Part shown: piece by piece, positions 1-8,381 of the stretch
How positions within the stretch are numbered: position 1 is the first letter of the stretch
How the letters are laid out: every line of letters begins with the position of its first letter
DNA from: Pseudomonas sp. MWU13-2100
GTDB lineage: Bacteria > Pseudomonadota > Gammaproteobacteria > Pseudomonadales > Pseudomonadaceae
DNA length: 64,000 nt
Direction: 5' to 3'
Assembly: GCF_023242365.1 (NCBI RefSeq)
Contig: NZ_JALLIX010000014.1
Span: 1 to 64,000 of the forward strand
The notes under the pieces: generated by a model
Seen by the model: the letters and a program-made list of their open reading frames with translations, nothing else
Databases searched by the model: none
What the model was told of the DNA's origin: nothing
Position numbers and translations under genes: made by a program

Positions 1-90
1 ATCGAGCCATTATATGTCGATCCTGCCGCGCAGGCCCCAAGTGAGATGTGTTCGGGCAAGCAAGGTTTGATCGACCTGACAACTAGATGA
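1..90 (+). CDS. Possible C-terminal end of a gene that starts left of the window
   Basis: Frame 1 is open from the first base to a TGA at 88-90 and gives 29 residues ending in LIDLTTR. There is no start in the window, so at most this is the tail of a protein encoded to the left. The composition is plausible for coding sequence, but 90 bases prove little and no family is recognisable. It could equally be chance. Confidence 0.25.
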   Translation: MEPLYVDPAAQAPSEMCSGKQGLIDLTTR

Positions 91-143
91 TCAAGCCAAC
101 CGTGTGCCAGACGTTGGCACAAGGCTTTGCCCGGGCCCTTACG

Positions 144-179
144 AAAAAGAGATCAAGCTGCCAAGCGCTTGATCTCTTT
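144..179 (-). terminator. Rho-independent terminator of the DUF6124-type gene
   Basis: Plus-strand bases 146-158 (AAAGAGATCAAGC) and 167-179 form a perfect 13-bp stem with an 8-base loop. Read on the minus strand the stem is followed by a run of five T (144-148). It lies 14 bases beyond the stop codon of the minus-strand gene at 193-633, which fits its transcription end. Confidence 0.75.
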
Positions 180-192
180 CTGCGCAACAACC

Positions 193-633
193 TCAATCAA
201 TCGGAAGGTTGTCCAACGCGGACGTTAGTTGACGGGACGGGGACGCCCCCTCAAGCAGCGCATCCACGACCGCCCGCGCTACCTCCACCGAATGCAGCAT
301 GCCCCAGAACAGCGCCCGTTCGACGGGGTTGGTGTGCAGGCTGATTTCATCACCATTGAGTTCCGCCGTTTCGAGCAGATTGGAAACGTAAATCAGGGCG
401 TCCTGGGCGCTTACCCCGTGTTGGATGGCGAATAGTGTGGGTTTGTACGGGGCTTCGGGCGTGACGGGCTTGGAGCAGGTGAACGCGAGGGTGTCGAGCA
501 AACGGTGCGTGTTTGCCGGAGCCGGCTCGGGTTGACTGGATGGGGTATCAGAGAGTTTACGTAGGTACATCGCCCTGTCGGCAGTGCTGAGAGCTTTACG
601 AATGGGGGGATCGGGGGTGATTTTCTTAGCCAT
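193..633 (-). CDS. DUF6124 (DUF3077-like) family protein, function unknown
   Basis: This encodes a 146-residue protein starting MAKKITPDPP. The ATG at 633 was chosen because an AGGAG lies 7 bases upstream; the frame stays open further upstream, but that part lies in the structured leader. The C-terminal half (about residues 60-140) is predicted helical and contains a D-A-L-x-Y-V-S-N-L-L-E segment followed by R-A-L-F-W-G-M-L-H-S-V-E, the pattern I associate with the DUF6124/DUF3077 group of small cytoplasmic proteins abundant in Pseudomonas, often as several paralogues per genome. No catalytic motif, membrane segment or signal peptide is visible. Its leader is far longer and more structured than needed for a simple gene (see the entry at 634-905). 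Family assignment is from recalled pattern similarity; the biochemical role is unknown. Confidence 0.7.
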   Translation of the reverse strand: MAKKITPDPPIRKALSTADRAMYLRKLSDTPSSQPEPAPANTHRLLDTLAFTCSKPVTPEAPYKPTLFAIQHGVSAQDALIYVSNLLETAELNGDEISLHTNPVERALFWGMLHSVEVARAVVDALLEGASPSRQLTSALDNLPID

Positions 634-905
634 GGTGAATCTCCTGTTTAATAAAAGGAGTTCATCCATCCTCGCTGCGACGCAAGGGTGGCGAACTGCG
701 CGCAGGTTCGCAGACCAGGGTAAACAGGAACCCGGCAGGCCGAAGCCTCCTGCGCACAGCTCGCCATAACGCGAACACAAAAAAACCGCTTCCGCGGCGC
801 TGTGCGCCTGTTTACGACCGGGCTGCGAAACCCGTATCGCTGAATTTGCAGCGACAACAGGAATGTAGACCCGGCAGCGAGTGCACACAACATTCTCCCA
901 CGACT
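634..905 (-). promoter_or_regulatory. Structured 5' leader with mutually exclusive helices controlling the Shine-Dalgarno site
   Basis: Read on the minus strand. Strand A (815-807, GTAAACAGG) pairs with strand B (728-720, CCTGTTTAC) over 9 bp. Inside this helix are P2 (807-799 GCGCACAGC with 760-752 GCTGTGCGC, 9 bp) and P3 (751-734, a GGC-TTCG-GCC hairpin with a UUCG tetraloop), which together make a compact three-way junction. Strand C (651-641, TTAAACAGGAG) contains the Shine-Dalgarno sequence of the gene at 633 and is complementary to eight bases of strand B, so B can pair with A or with C but not both. A CTCCT at 660-656 could also mask the same AGGAG. Further hairpins are TCGCTG/CAGCGA (854-837) and GCGAAC/GTTCGC (about 711-691). 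The pairings are direct from sequence; the regulatory role is inference. The transcription start is not determined, so the 5' boundary is approximate. Confidence 0.55.
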
Positions 906-1481
906 AAAACACGTAGGAAATATTAGTTTTTCTGGAAGGCCATTTCTCGTCATTACCAGGCGCTGGCGAGCTACGGACGAGTAAGGGAATCACCATCAAA
1001 GAACTCGAGTCGCTGTCACTATCGGTGGGGCGAGCGGAACTAAGAGTACGTCTGCGGCGTCTTGGCCGCGCAAATCCCTGATAGGCATCCGCAGGCACGC
1101 AACCAAGCCCAAGCGCTCACCTATGAGCAGATCAATCCCAACGAGCACAAGAAAACCGCCAAGGCATAGGCGCGCGCCGAGGCTAGTCGAATAGAGATGG
1201 CCAACGCAACAATCCTAGCTTCGGCGAACGGGGCTAACATCATTGACTAGTGAGCTTCCACTACTGGCCGATAGCTACCCACAATGAATCGCAGCTATCA
1301 GCAATGGAGCGGGGATGATCTGCGCGCTTCCTGCTGAGAAAGCTACTTTCGATGATTGTAGCTATTCGTGCGCAAGCAAAATTTTCCGATCAATAGCTTT
1401 CCTCAGCACATGGTTCTCGTGGGGAAATTATCGGATACTGCCATTGCGCCAGCACCCATCTTTTCAAGGTTGAAACGACTC
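906..1481. other. 576-base stretch without a credible gene; possible decayed coding remnants
   Basis: No frame on either strand looks coding over a useful length. Two plus-strand pieces resemble coding debris: about 988-1080 (open, ending at a TGA) and about 1105-1149 (ending Y-E-Q-I-N-P-N-E-H-K-K-T-A-K-A, then TAG). They lie in different frames and I do not recognise a parent gene. The segment probably also carries the promoter of the sngABC operon and that of the leader at 634-905, but I see no convincing -35/-10 pair. The frame of sngA is open back to 1368, without a ribosome site there. Confidence 0.35.
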
Positions 1482-3905
1482 ATGGCAAGGAAGAAGGCAA
1501 AAAACTCCACAAGTAACGGCATCCTGATCATTTTCGCTCTGGCCTTCGGCGCAGTCGCATCAATCCCGAAAAATGCTTGGATCGCCATTGGTGTTATTGC
1601 TTGCATTGCCGCGGTTTTTTGGCTGCTGGTTCGTCGCTCAAGGCGGCATGCTGAGCAATTGTCAGTGACCATTTCGGAGGCGGAACATCTGCGAGAGCAT
1701 CAACGATCCGGCCTCACTTTCTCTATGCGTGAGGTTTCAGGGAGCCATATGGGTACTGAGGAAGCCTCTGACTTTTACACTGTCCAACTCGGCTCAGCAC
1801 CTTCAAAGTCCTTCAAAATTCCAAATGCGAGCACGCAAAAACCTGATGTTCGCTGGGTACCAGCGGGTGAATCTGTCACCGTTTCCGGCTTTTCAATTCC
1901 CGGTGGCATGTTCTATATGGGCAGCGTGCTAGGTGGCCGGCACGATGCCGAAGAACCCTCACTGATAAACCCCAAGCTCCGTATCGCAAAGACACACGTC
2001 GATCTAGAAGAACCGCTGATGTCCTATTGGCCCAGTTTTCACTCCATCACGTCAGAGGCTCGCCGTGGATACCTTCAATGGCTGGAGGGTGGTCGTCGTT
2101 ACCCACTGGCAGACACCGGCTACGTCTTTTTGTATTTCTATGGTCTAGAACGTCGAGCACTCGTTGACGCAGTTAGTGACCCGGGCGTCAAGGCTGAGCT
2201 TCCTTTGATCCTCGAAGAAGTCCAACGCCTATTGAGTATCTATGGGGAAAATAGGTCATTCAGGGGATATGCGGAAGGTTTTCTGGATTACCTGAGCAAC
2301 ACCAAGATCGATCCAGACCTTTACCTTGGCCCACCTCCCAACGTTGTCGCTTGTAGCTACGAGATGCCACTGCCACTGCGCGTAGGCCTGGGGCAATTCG
2401 CTTCCAACAAGCGCCCCCTTGATGCCGATTGGGCATTAGCCTGGGTGCTAGCTGACCCCAACATCAGCAAACGCACGCCCGTGACCCGCTGTAAGGATGT
2501 CTTTTCGAGACTGTTCAAGCTTAAGTACACAAGCGCCCATCCTAAGGGTCTTGTCCTGGCGCAGAACAAGACCAAACTTAAAACCAGCTATCGGCCGGCC
2601 TCGGCGGTCTTAATGGCGCCCACGCTTAGCTTGGGTGACCTTCCTGATGTCCTAGCCACGTCAGGCACACGAAAGAGCCTGCAGTTGCTGGTTGAGCTAT
2701 GCACTACCGAGCTTGAACCCTACAGCCGATATTTGGGCCGCAACCCTGATAGCGCAGAAGCTCTCGAAGGTCTTCTGCAGCTTCCCGTCGCTCTCTGGCC
2801 GACGGCAGCTCGTACAGAATTGGACGAGCTTCAACTCAGAATTGGCGACGACCTGATTGTCATGAGCTTTGGCGAACTCGCAGGCCGGTTCAAGAGCGCC
2901 GGCGCCCTGTCCCGCGACAAAGTACTTGCACTTGCCCGCGCACTGGAATCGCTTCACATCGGTATTGAACCCGACGTACTGGCTGGCAGTAAGACACCGA
3001 AGACAGAGGATCAAATCGCGCTGTTCGTGACTCAACCAGAAGACGGGGCACTGCGAGCTTCTGCAGCTTACAATGCTGCTTCGGTGACGCTCGACCTTGC
3101 TAGTGCTGTGGCTTCTGCCGATGGTGATACCTCCACTGAGGAAGTTGCGCTGCTTGCTCAACACATCGACTCCTGGAATCACCTGAGTGTGGCCCATCGC
3201 AAACGCCTTAAAGCACACCTGCGAATCCAGATCCAACAACCACCAACGCTGACCAGCCTGAAGAAAAAACTCGCCCCACTAACGGTCGAAGCCAAACGCA
3301 CGATTGCCAGCTTTCTGGCCCATCTGGCGCAAGCTGATGGCATCGTCAGCCCATTGGAAGTGAAACTTCTTGAGCGCGTTTACAAGGCCCTGCAGCTAGA
3401 CAGTCAGTTGCTGTACAGCGATCTCCACGGTGCTGCATCTGGAGCAAGTATTGCCTCCGTAAAACCAAAAGCCGGCACTCCTCGTTCCGAGCCTGGTACC
3501 CCGATCACCGCCACTGCGAATCAAGGGTTCGTGCTTGATCACAAGCGCATTGCAGAACTGCAACGAGAAACCGCAGAGGTCTCCGCCCTCCTTGCCAAAG
3601 TCTTCACTGATGACCAAGTTGACGAACCGGAACAGTTGGTCGATGTGGCAGAATCAGTACAGGAATCGAGTGCAGACATTGATGGTCTCGATTTAAAACA
3701 CTCTGCATTCCTTCGGTTGCTGATCTCACGCCCTGAGTGGAGCCGCTCCGAACTTGAAGCTGCCGCCAGCGACATGGAGCTGATGCTCGATGGTGCCCTG
3801 GAACAAATTAACGACATGGCTTTTGAACGTTTCGACATGCCCGTCACTGAGGGTGATGACCCTGTCGAGATCAATACAGACATTCTGGAAGAGTTAGCCC
3901 TATGA
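1482..3905 (+). CDS. sngA: Shango-type defence protein SngA: membrane-anchored TerB_N/TerB/TerB_C protein
   Basis: This encodes 807 residues from the ATG at 1482 (MARKKAK). The frame extends to GTG 1368 and ATG 1410, but those lack a ribosome site; a weak AAGG precedes 1482. Two adjacent hydrophobic segments (about residues 12-29 and 31-50) form an N-terminal membrane hairpin followed by RRSRRH. About residues 122-350 match the TerB_N pattern (RWVPAGE start, W-P-S-F-H-S, G-Y-V-F-L-Y-F-Y-G-L-E-R). About 530-650 contain two TerB-like acidic motifs (ASADGDTSTEEVALL and AQADGIVSPLEVKLLERVY, likely metal-binding). The C-terminal 150 residues fit TerB_C. The ATGA overlap with sngB and the co-directional helicase give the TerB protein-ATPase-helicase order of Shango (Millman et al. 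2022), where all three genes are needed against phage. The role here is inferred from family and gene order. Confidence 0.8.
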   Translation: MARKKAKNSTSNGILIIFALAFGAVASIPKNAWIAIGVIACIAAVFWLLVRRSRRHAEQLSVTISEAEHLREHQRSGLTFSMREVSGSHMGTEEASDFYTVQLGSAPSKSFKIPNASTQKPDVRWVPAGESVTVSGFSIPGGMFYMGSVLGGRHDAEEPSLINPKLRIAKTHVDLEEPLMSYWPSFHSITSEARRGYLQWLEGGRRYPLADTGYVFLYFYGLERRALVDAVSDPGVKAELPLILEEVQRLLSIYGENRSFRGYAEGFLDYLSNTKIDPDLYLGPPPNVVACSYEMPLPLRVGLGQFASNKRPLDADWALAWVLADPNISKRTPVTRCKDVFSRLFKLKYTSAHPKGLVLAQNKTKLKTSYRPASAVLMAPTLSLGDLPDVLATSGTRKSLQLLVELCTTELEPYSRYLGRNPDSAEALEGLLQLPVALWPTAARTELDELQLRIGDDLIVMSFGELAGRFKSAGALSRDKVLALARALESLHIGIEPDVLAGSKTPKTEDQIALFVTQPEDGALRASAAYNAASVTLDLASAVASADGDTSTEEVALLAQHIDSWNHLSVAHRKRLKAHLRIQIQQPPTLTSLKKKLAPLTVEAKRTIASFLAHLAQADGIVSPLEVKLLERVYKALQLDSQLLYSDLHGAASGASIASVKPKAGTPRSEPGTPITATANQGFVLDHKRIAELQRETAEVSALLAKVFTDDQVDEPEQLVDVAESVQESSADIDGLDLKHSAFLRLLISRPEWSRSELEAAASDMELMLDGALEQINDMAFERFDMPVTEGDDPVEINTDILEELAL

Positions 3906-5197
3906 GCACTATCAGAGCCAAGGATCGCGATGCGGTCATCCAGTCGCTACGCGCAGGCGTCGTTCCTCGCGTGGGCCAACACCTGATTCAGGTTGGCCGG
4001 GTAGGCGAACTAGATGCACTGATCAAGGACGTCAATCGCCTGGTTGAAAGTGGATCGGCATTTCGAGTCGTCATTGGCGAGTACGGTGCGGGCAAGACGT
4101 TTTTTCTGAACCTGGTACGAGCCATTGCCATGGAGCGCAAGCTTGTCACCATGCATGCCGACTTGAACCCAGATCGCAGATTACATGCCACGGGTGGACA
4201 AGCACGTTCGCTTTACTCCGAGTTGGCTAAAAACATGTCGACGCGTACGAAGCCCGACGGTGGGGCTATGCAAGGCATTGTTGAGAAATTCATCTCTCAG
4301 GCCAAAACCGAAGCCAAGGCGGCGGGTACGGACAGCGAGACTGTTATTCGTGCTCACCTGGCCGAACTGACCGAGATGGTCAACGGGTATGATTTTGCGG
4401 AGGTGATTGCCGCCTATTGCCGAGGTTTCGAAGAAGGCAACGAGCAGCTCAAGGCCGACGCCACCCGTTGGTTGCGTGGAGAGTTCACCACTAAGACTGA
4501 TGCCCGAGCAGCCTTGGGCGTACGAACCATCATTGATGATGCCTCCGTCTACGATCAGCTCAAGCTCCTGTCGAGATTCGTCAGACTTGCAGGTTTTGGC
4601 GGTCTGATGATCTGCCTCGACGAACTGGTCAATCTCTACAAACTGGCCAATACCCAAGCTCGTAATGCCAATTACGAACAGATCCTCCGTATTCTCAACG
4701 ACTCTCTGCAGGGATCGTCCGAAGGGCTTGGTTTCGTTTTAGGTGGCACGCCTGAGTTTTTGATGGACACTCGTCGAGGGCTATTCAGCTACCCTGCCCT
4801 GCAATCTCGATTGGCCGAGAACTCGTTTGCGAAATCAGGATTGGTGGATCTGTCGGGGCCGGTCATTCGCCTGACCAGCCTGACCCCGGAAGACTTCTAC
4901 GTACTGCTTCAGAAACTTCGTCACGTATACGCTGGCGGAGATGCTGAAAAGTACTTACTGCCTGACGAGGCGCTCCCACTGTTTATGGCGCATTGTAATC
5001 AGCGCTTGGGGGAAGCCTACTTCCGTACGCCGCGCACCACGATCACAGCGTTCATCAACCTGCTAGCCATCTTGGAGCAAAACCCAGGCGCCGATTGGCG
5101 GACGCTGCTTGGAGCTGTCGAGGTCGCCCGGGACTCAGGCGGCGAAGACGATACCAAAGTCGATGCGGACGATGAACTTGCCACCTTCACACTCTGA
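3902..5197 (+). CDS. sngB: Shango-type defence ATPase SngB (DUF2791/BrxC-BrxD-like P-loop protein)
   Basis: This encodes 431 residues. The ATG overlaps the TGA of sngA (ATGA), so translation is probably coupled. Walker A is G-E-Y-G-A-G-K-T at residues 59-66 and Walker B is LMICLDE with D240-E241. The N-terminal block (AVIQSLRAGVVP near residue 11, VGR-x-x-E-L near 32) is typical of the DUF2791 AAA ATPases also found as BrxD/BrxC in BREX systems. A sensor-like T-P-E-F segment follows G-F-V-L-G-G. There is no membrane segment, so it is probably a cytoplasmic ATPase working with the helicase encoded next. Its 3' end overlaps the start region of sngC by 26 bases. A BREX component is unlikely, since no pglX, pglZ or brxL is nearby. 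Confidence 0.82.
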   Translation: MSTIRAKDRDAVIQSLRAGVVPRVGQHLIQVGRVGELDALIKDVNRLVESGSAFRVVIGEYGAGKTFFLNLVRAIAMERKLVTMHADLNPDRRLHATGGQARSLYSELAKNMSTRTKPDGGAMQGIVEKFISQAKTEAKAAGTDSETVIRAHLAELTEMVNGYDFAEVIAAYCRGFEEGNEQLKADATRWLRGEFTTKTDARAALGVRTIIDDASVYDQLKLLSRFVRLAGFGGLMICLDELVNLYKLANTQARNANYEQILRILNDSLQGSSEGLGFVLGGTPEFLMDTRRGLFSYPALQSRLAENSFAKSGLVDLSGPVIRLTSLTPEDFYVLLQKLRHVYAGGDAEKYLLPDEALPLFMAHCNQRLGEAYFRTPRTTITAFINLLAILEQNPGADWRTLLGAVEVARDSGGEDDTKVDADDELATFTL

Positions 5198-7415
5198 GTC
5201 ATCGGGTTTCGATCAACTTGAGTCCCGAATCCAGCGATGGATTTGGGCGGAAGGCTGGACTTCTTTGCGCGACGCCCAGGAATGGGCGGTACCTGTGCTG
5301 GTGGATGCCGATCAGGATGTCATCATCGCCGCAGCAACAGCGGCAGGCAAAACCGAGGCTGCTTTTCTTCCCATCCTCACCAATCTGCTGAATCATGATG
5401 ACCCACCCGGTTCGGTGCTGTATATCAGCCCGCTCAAGGCCCTGATCAACGACCAGTGGGACAGGTTAAGCCGTCTTTGTGAGCAGCTTGAGATTCCCGT
5501 AGTGGCTTGGCACGGGGACATCTCCTCAAGCAAAAAACATCGTTTTTTGAAGTCCCCTGAGGGGGTGCTTCTGATCACTCCTGAATCCCTTGAAGCCCTG
5601 TTCGTCAACCGTGGTTCTAGTCTTGGCGGGGTGTTCCAACACCTGCGCTATATCGTCGTGGATGAGCTGCATGCGTTCATCGGTAGCGAACGAGGCAAGC
5701 AACTTCAGTCACTGATGCATCGGGTAGAACTTGTTGCCGGGTACCGTCTCCCTAGAGTCGGGCTCTCAGCCACCCTCGGCGACATGAAGATGGCGTCGGA
5801 GTTTTTGCGTCCGGGAAATGCCGATGGCGTTACCGTCATTGAATCAAAAAGCTCCAACCAGACTCTCCAGGTGCAAGTTCGTGGTTACATTCAGCCACCC
5901 ATGAGCGAGTTCAAGAAGAAGCCCATAAAGCTTTCTGAGCAAGAGGGAAATGAAGACGAGACAGAGAACGAGGCAAGCCCAGACTTCGCGATCGCTGATC
6001 ATCTTTACAAGGTGTTACGCGGCAGTAATAACCTAATTTTCCCAAACAGTCGGTCACAGGTTGAATGGTACGCAGATCAACTGCGTCGGCGCTGCGAGAA
6101 AGACGGCATGCCTAACGAATTCTGGCCTCATCACGGTAGCCTTTCGAAGGACCTACGTGAGCAAGCTGAGCATGCTCTCAAGACAGGGACTCACGCGGCA
6201 TCCGCGATTTGCACTACGACGCTTGAGCTCGGCATAGACATCGGCAGCATCAAAACAGTCGTGCAGATTGGTGCCCCACCATCGGTGGCGAGTCTGCGAC
6301 AACGTCTAGGGCGATCGGGAAGGCGCCCAGGAGAAAAAGCAACGCTGCGCGTTTACTGCAAGGAATCGCCACTCAAAGATGGATCGAGCCTCTCGGATCA
6401 ACTGCGCCAAGGTTTGGTTCAAACCATTGCCATGGTTCGACTGCTGGCCAAGGGGTGGTTTGAACCTCCCAGGGCTCAAGGCATTCACGCGTCCACCCTC
6501 GTTCAACAATGTCTTTCAGTGATTGCCCAGTGCGGCGGTGCATCTGCTGCAGATCTCTGGAAAAGTTTGATCGCTGAGGGAGCATTTCCAAAAGTTGAGA
6601 AACCAGACTTTGTGAAGCTGCTCAAGGCGCTCGGAGAACACGAGCTCATTGTTCAGGACAGCTCAGGATTGCTGCTTCCTGGGACGGTTGGAGAGCGATT
6701 GATCAACCACTATGAGTTCTACAGCGCATTCACCAGCGACGAAGAATTTCGCCTTGTATGCGATGGTAGGGCACTGGGATCTGTGCCGGTAAGCCGTCCA
6801 CTGACCAAGGATCAGCGCATTATTTTCGGAGGCCGGAGGTGGCAGGTTCGTGATGTTGATCTCCAGGCCAAAGTCATCATCGTTTCAGCAGCTCGCGGTG
6901 GTGCCCCTCCTCAGTTCGATGGTCTGGGTGCGATGGTGCATGACAACGTACGCCAAGAGATGCGAGCCGTCTTGGCAGACACACTCCCCTGCCCCTTTAT
7001 TGATCAAGTGGCTCAAGAGCTTCTCGACGAGGCTCGAAAGACATTTGTTTCGCTGGGCCTTGGTAAGCGCTACATAGTAGAGTCGGGCGGAAAGTGCTAT
7101 TTGATGAGCTGGCTAGGTGATCATGCCAACGATGCACTGCGCTTGTTACTCAATCATGTCGGCCTTTCTTGTGATAACGCAGGCTTTGCCATTGAGGTTG
7201 ACGCCGACATCGGTCGAACCCAAATGGCGCTGAAGGAAGTCGGAAGCCTGGATGCCGCTGATCTAGACTCGATACTTTCGGAGGTAGAAAACATGCTGCG
7301 CGAAAAGTGGGACTGGGCGCTGCCGCAATCCTTGCTGATGAGGTCGTTTGCTTCCATATCGCTCGATATCTCGACCGCAATTTTTTTTGCACAGAGTCAT
7401 TCTGTAGAAAAATAA
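5172..7415 (+). CDS. sngC: Shango-type defence helicase SngC (DEAD/DEAH superfamily 2, Lhr-like)
   Basis: This encodes 747 residues from ATG 5172 (MNLPPSHSES). ATG 5163 and an upstream ATG at 5109 inside sngB are alternatives, and no strong ribosome site decides between them. Superfamily 2 motifs appear in order: A-A-T-A-A-G-K-T (about 54-61), PLKALINDQ, TPESLEAL, V-V-D-E-L-H (162-167, a DELH box instead of DEAH), S-A-T-L, T-T-T-L-E-L-G-I-D-I-G and Q-R-L-G-R-S-G-R-R-P-G (motif VI). After the helicase core comes a winged-helix/Lhr-type C-terminal region without nuclease motifs. Third gene of the operon, overlapping sngB by 26 bases. It probably unwinds or remodels phage nucleic acid; substrate and trigger cannot be read from sequence. 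Confidence 0.82.
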   Translation: MNLPPSHSESSGFDQLESRIQRWIWAEGWTSLRDAQEWAVPVLVDADQDVIIAAATAAGKTEAAFLPILTNLLNHDDPPGSVLYISPLKALINDQWDRLSRLCEQLEIPVVAWHGDISSSKKHRFLKSPEGVLLITPESLEALFVNRGSSLGGVFQHLRYIVVDELHAFIGSERGKQLQSLMHRVELVAGYRLPRVGLSATLGDMKMASEFLRPGNADGVTVIESKSSNQTLQVQVRGYIQPPMSEFKKKPIKLSEQEGNEDETENEASPDFAIADHLYKVLRGSNNLIFPNSRSQVEWYADQLRRRCEKDGMPNEFWPHHGSLSKDLREQAEHALKTGTHAASAICTTTLELGIDIGSIKTVVQIGAPPSVASLRQRLGRSGRRPGEKATLRVYCKESPLKDGSSLSDQLRQGLVQTIAMVRLLAKGWFEPPRAQGIHASTLVQQCLSVIAQCGGASAADLWKSLIAEGAFPKVEKPDFVKLLKALGEHELIVQDSSGLLLPGTVGERLINHYEFYSAFTSDEEFRLVCDGRALGSVPVSRPLTKDQRIIFGGRRWQVRDVDLQAKVIIVSAARGGAPPQFDGLGAMVHDNVRQEMRAVLADTLPCPFIDQVAQELLDEARKTFVSLGLGKRYIVESGGKCYLMSWLGDHANDALRLLLNHVGLSCDNAGFAIEVDADIGRTQMALKEVGSLDAADLDSILSEVENMLREKWDWALPQSLLMRSFASISLDISTAIFFAQSHSVEK

Positions 7416-7739
7416 GCAGAAGAAACTGCCCTGCATTGATCCGATGCAACGACACAAAAACACTGCGATGCTTCGCCGCTGGGCTGGTGATGAGTGATCA
7501 CCACCGGCCCCGCTGTGCTTAATCCTGGGCCTGTTTACACGTGTCGGGTCCGCTGCCACGCCTTTGAAGCTGGATTGTTCATGATGGGCTATGACCTACG
7601 CAGTCTAGTCCCCGACGGCTATACGATCCCAGTGCCGCCCAAGCCTATGATACTTAGACCTTAATATCAGCGTGTCATTCGGAACAGATATTTAGTCCCA
7701 ATCTGCCCCACGGCCTACCTTGACCTCGATGTTCACACG
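7416..7739. other. Convergent intergenic region between sngC and the DUF4276 gene
   Basis: 324 bases between two convergent genes. An imperfect hairpin at 7481-7510 (GGTGAT/ATCACC with GGGC/GCCC and a 3-base bulge) could end sngC transcription, but no T-run follows. A 27-codon frame beginning ATG ATG at about 7581 has no ribosome site and no recognisable family. I see nothing else. Confidence 0.4.
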
Positions 7740-8381
7740 TCACATACGCAACTCAAGAATCTCAAAAAACCGCTTAGCCCAAGGAGAAGCCTCACTCACC
7801 TTGCCCGGATCGATCAACCCCAGCAACTTGAAAGAATACTCACCCTTACCGTATTGACTCTTGGATTTGCAGTCTCGGGAGGCCTTGGCAAGAGCATCGT
7901 AGACCCGCTCTTTAGCCACACGCTCAACCGGGTTCCCAAGCGCCGGTAATTGATTTTCCTGAAAGCCCTGCCCGAAAAAAACCTTGAGTGCTTGCCGGTC
8001 CGCCAGTAACCAGCTTTCCATGCACTGCACCATCAAGTGACAGTGCAAATCCTCTGAGCCTGCGGGCTTTTGCCAACCATCGCCTTTACGCTGCTGCAAA
8101 TGCTGCCAGGGCAGCCATTTTGCCCGGTCGGACGCTTCGTTTGCATCGCCAGGTTGCCCAGCATCGGATACCGGCGCTTCACTATCGACCAACAACATCG
8201 CCGGCTCACCAATACGAATAGCCGTACAAAAAGAATCAAACGCATCGTTACGGCTACCGCACGCCACGATCCTGGGCATACGCCCCTTGAAACCGGCCTT
8301 TTCAAGAAGCTTAGAAAAACCTTCGCGACAAGCTGTTTTCAATGAAGCGGCGTTGCCGCCTCCTTCGACGTAGAGTTTCAC
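7740..8381 (-). CDS. DUF4276 family protein, TOPRIM-like, partner of the adjacent ATPase
   Basis: This encodes 213 residues from a GTG start at 8381 that overlaps the TGA of the upstream ATPase (GTGA) and is preceded by GGAGG at good spacing. The N-terminal strand LYVEGGGN carries E6, and the strand A-M-L-L-V-D-S-E gives D66-x-E68; this E plus D-x-E layout is what a TOPRIM-fold metal site would show. The later HLMVQCMESWLLAD stretch is typical of DUF4276. It is part of a two-gene unit with an AAA15/21-type ATPase. By analogy with OLD/PARIS/AbiL-type ATPase-plus-TOPRIM pairs, it is probably the nuclease or effector half of an anti-phage or abortive module. That is inference: DUF4276 has no settled biochemical role that I can cite. 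Confidence 0.72.
   Translation of the reverse strand: MKLYVEGGGNAASLKTACREGFSKLLEKAGFKGRMPRIVACGSRNDAFDSFCTAIRIGEPAMLLVDSEAPVSDAGQPGDANEASDRAKWLPWQHLQQRKGDGWQKPAGSEDLHCHLMVQCMESWLLADRQALKVFFGQGFQENQLPALGNPVERVAKERVYDALAKASRDCKSKSQYGKGEYSFKLLGLIDPGKVSEASPWAKRFFEILELRM

Noticed and set aside
634..888. N-terminal extension of the DUF6124 protein to 231 residues
   Set aside because: The extra 85 codons read through the paired leader elements, and a good ribosome site precedes the ATG at 633.
3902..5197. BREX component BrxD/BrxC
   Set aside because: The ATPase family is shared, but no pglX, pglZ, brxA, brxB or brxL gene is present; the TerB partner and helicase fit Shango instead.
7581..7664. 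27-codon frame starting ATG ATG in the sngC-DUF4276 gap
   Set aside because: No ribosome site, no known similarity, and of a length expected by chance.
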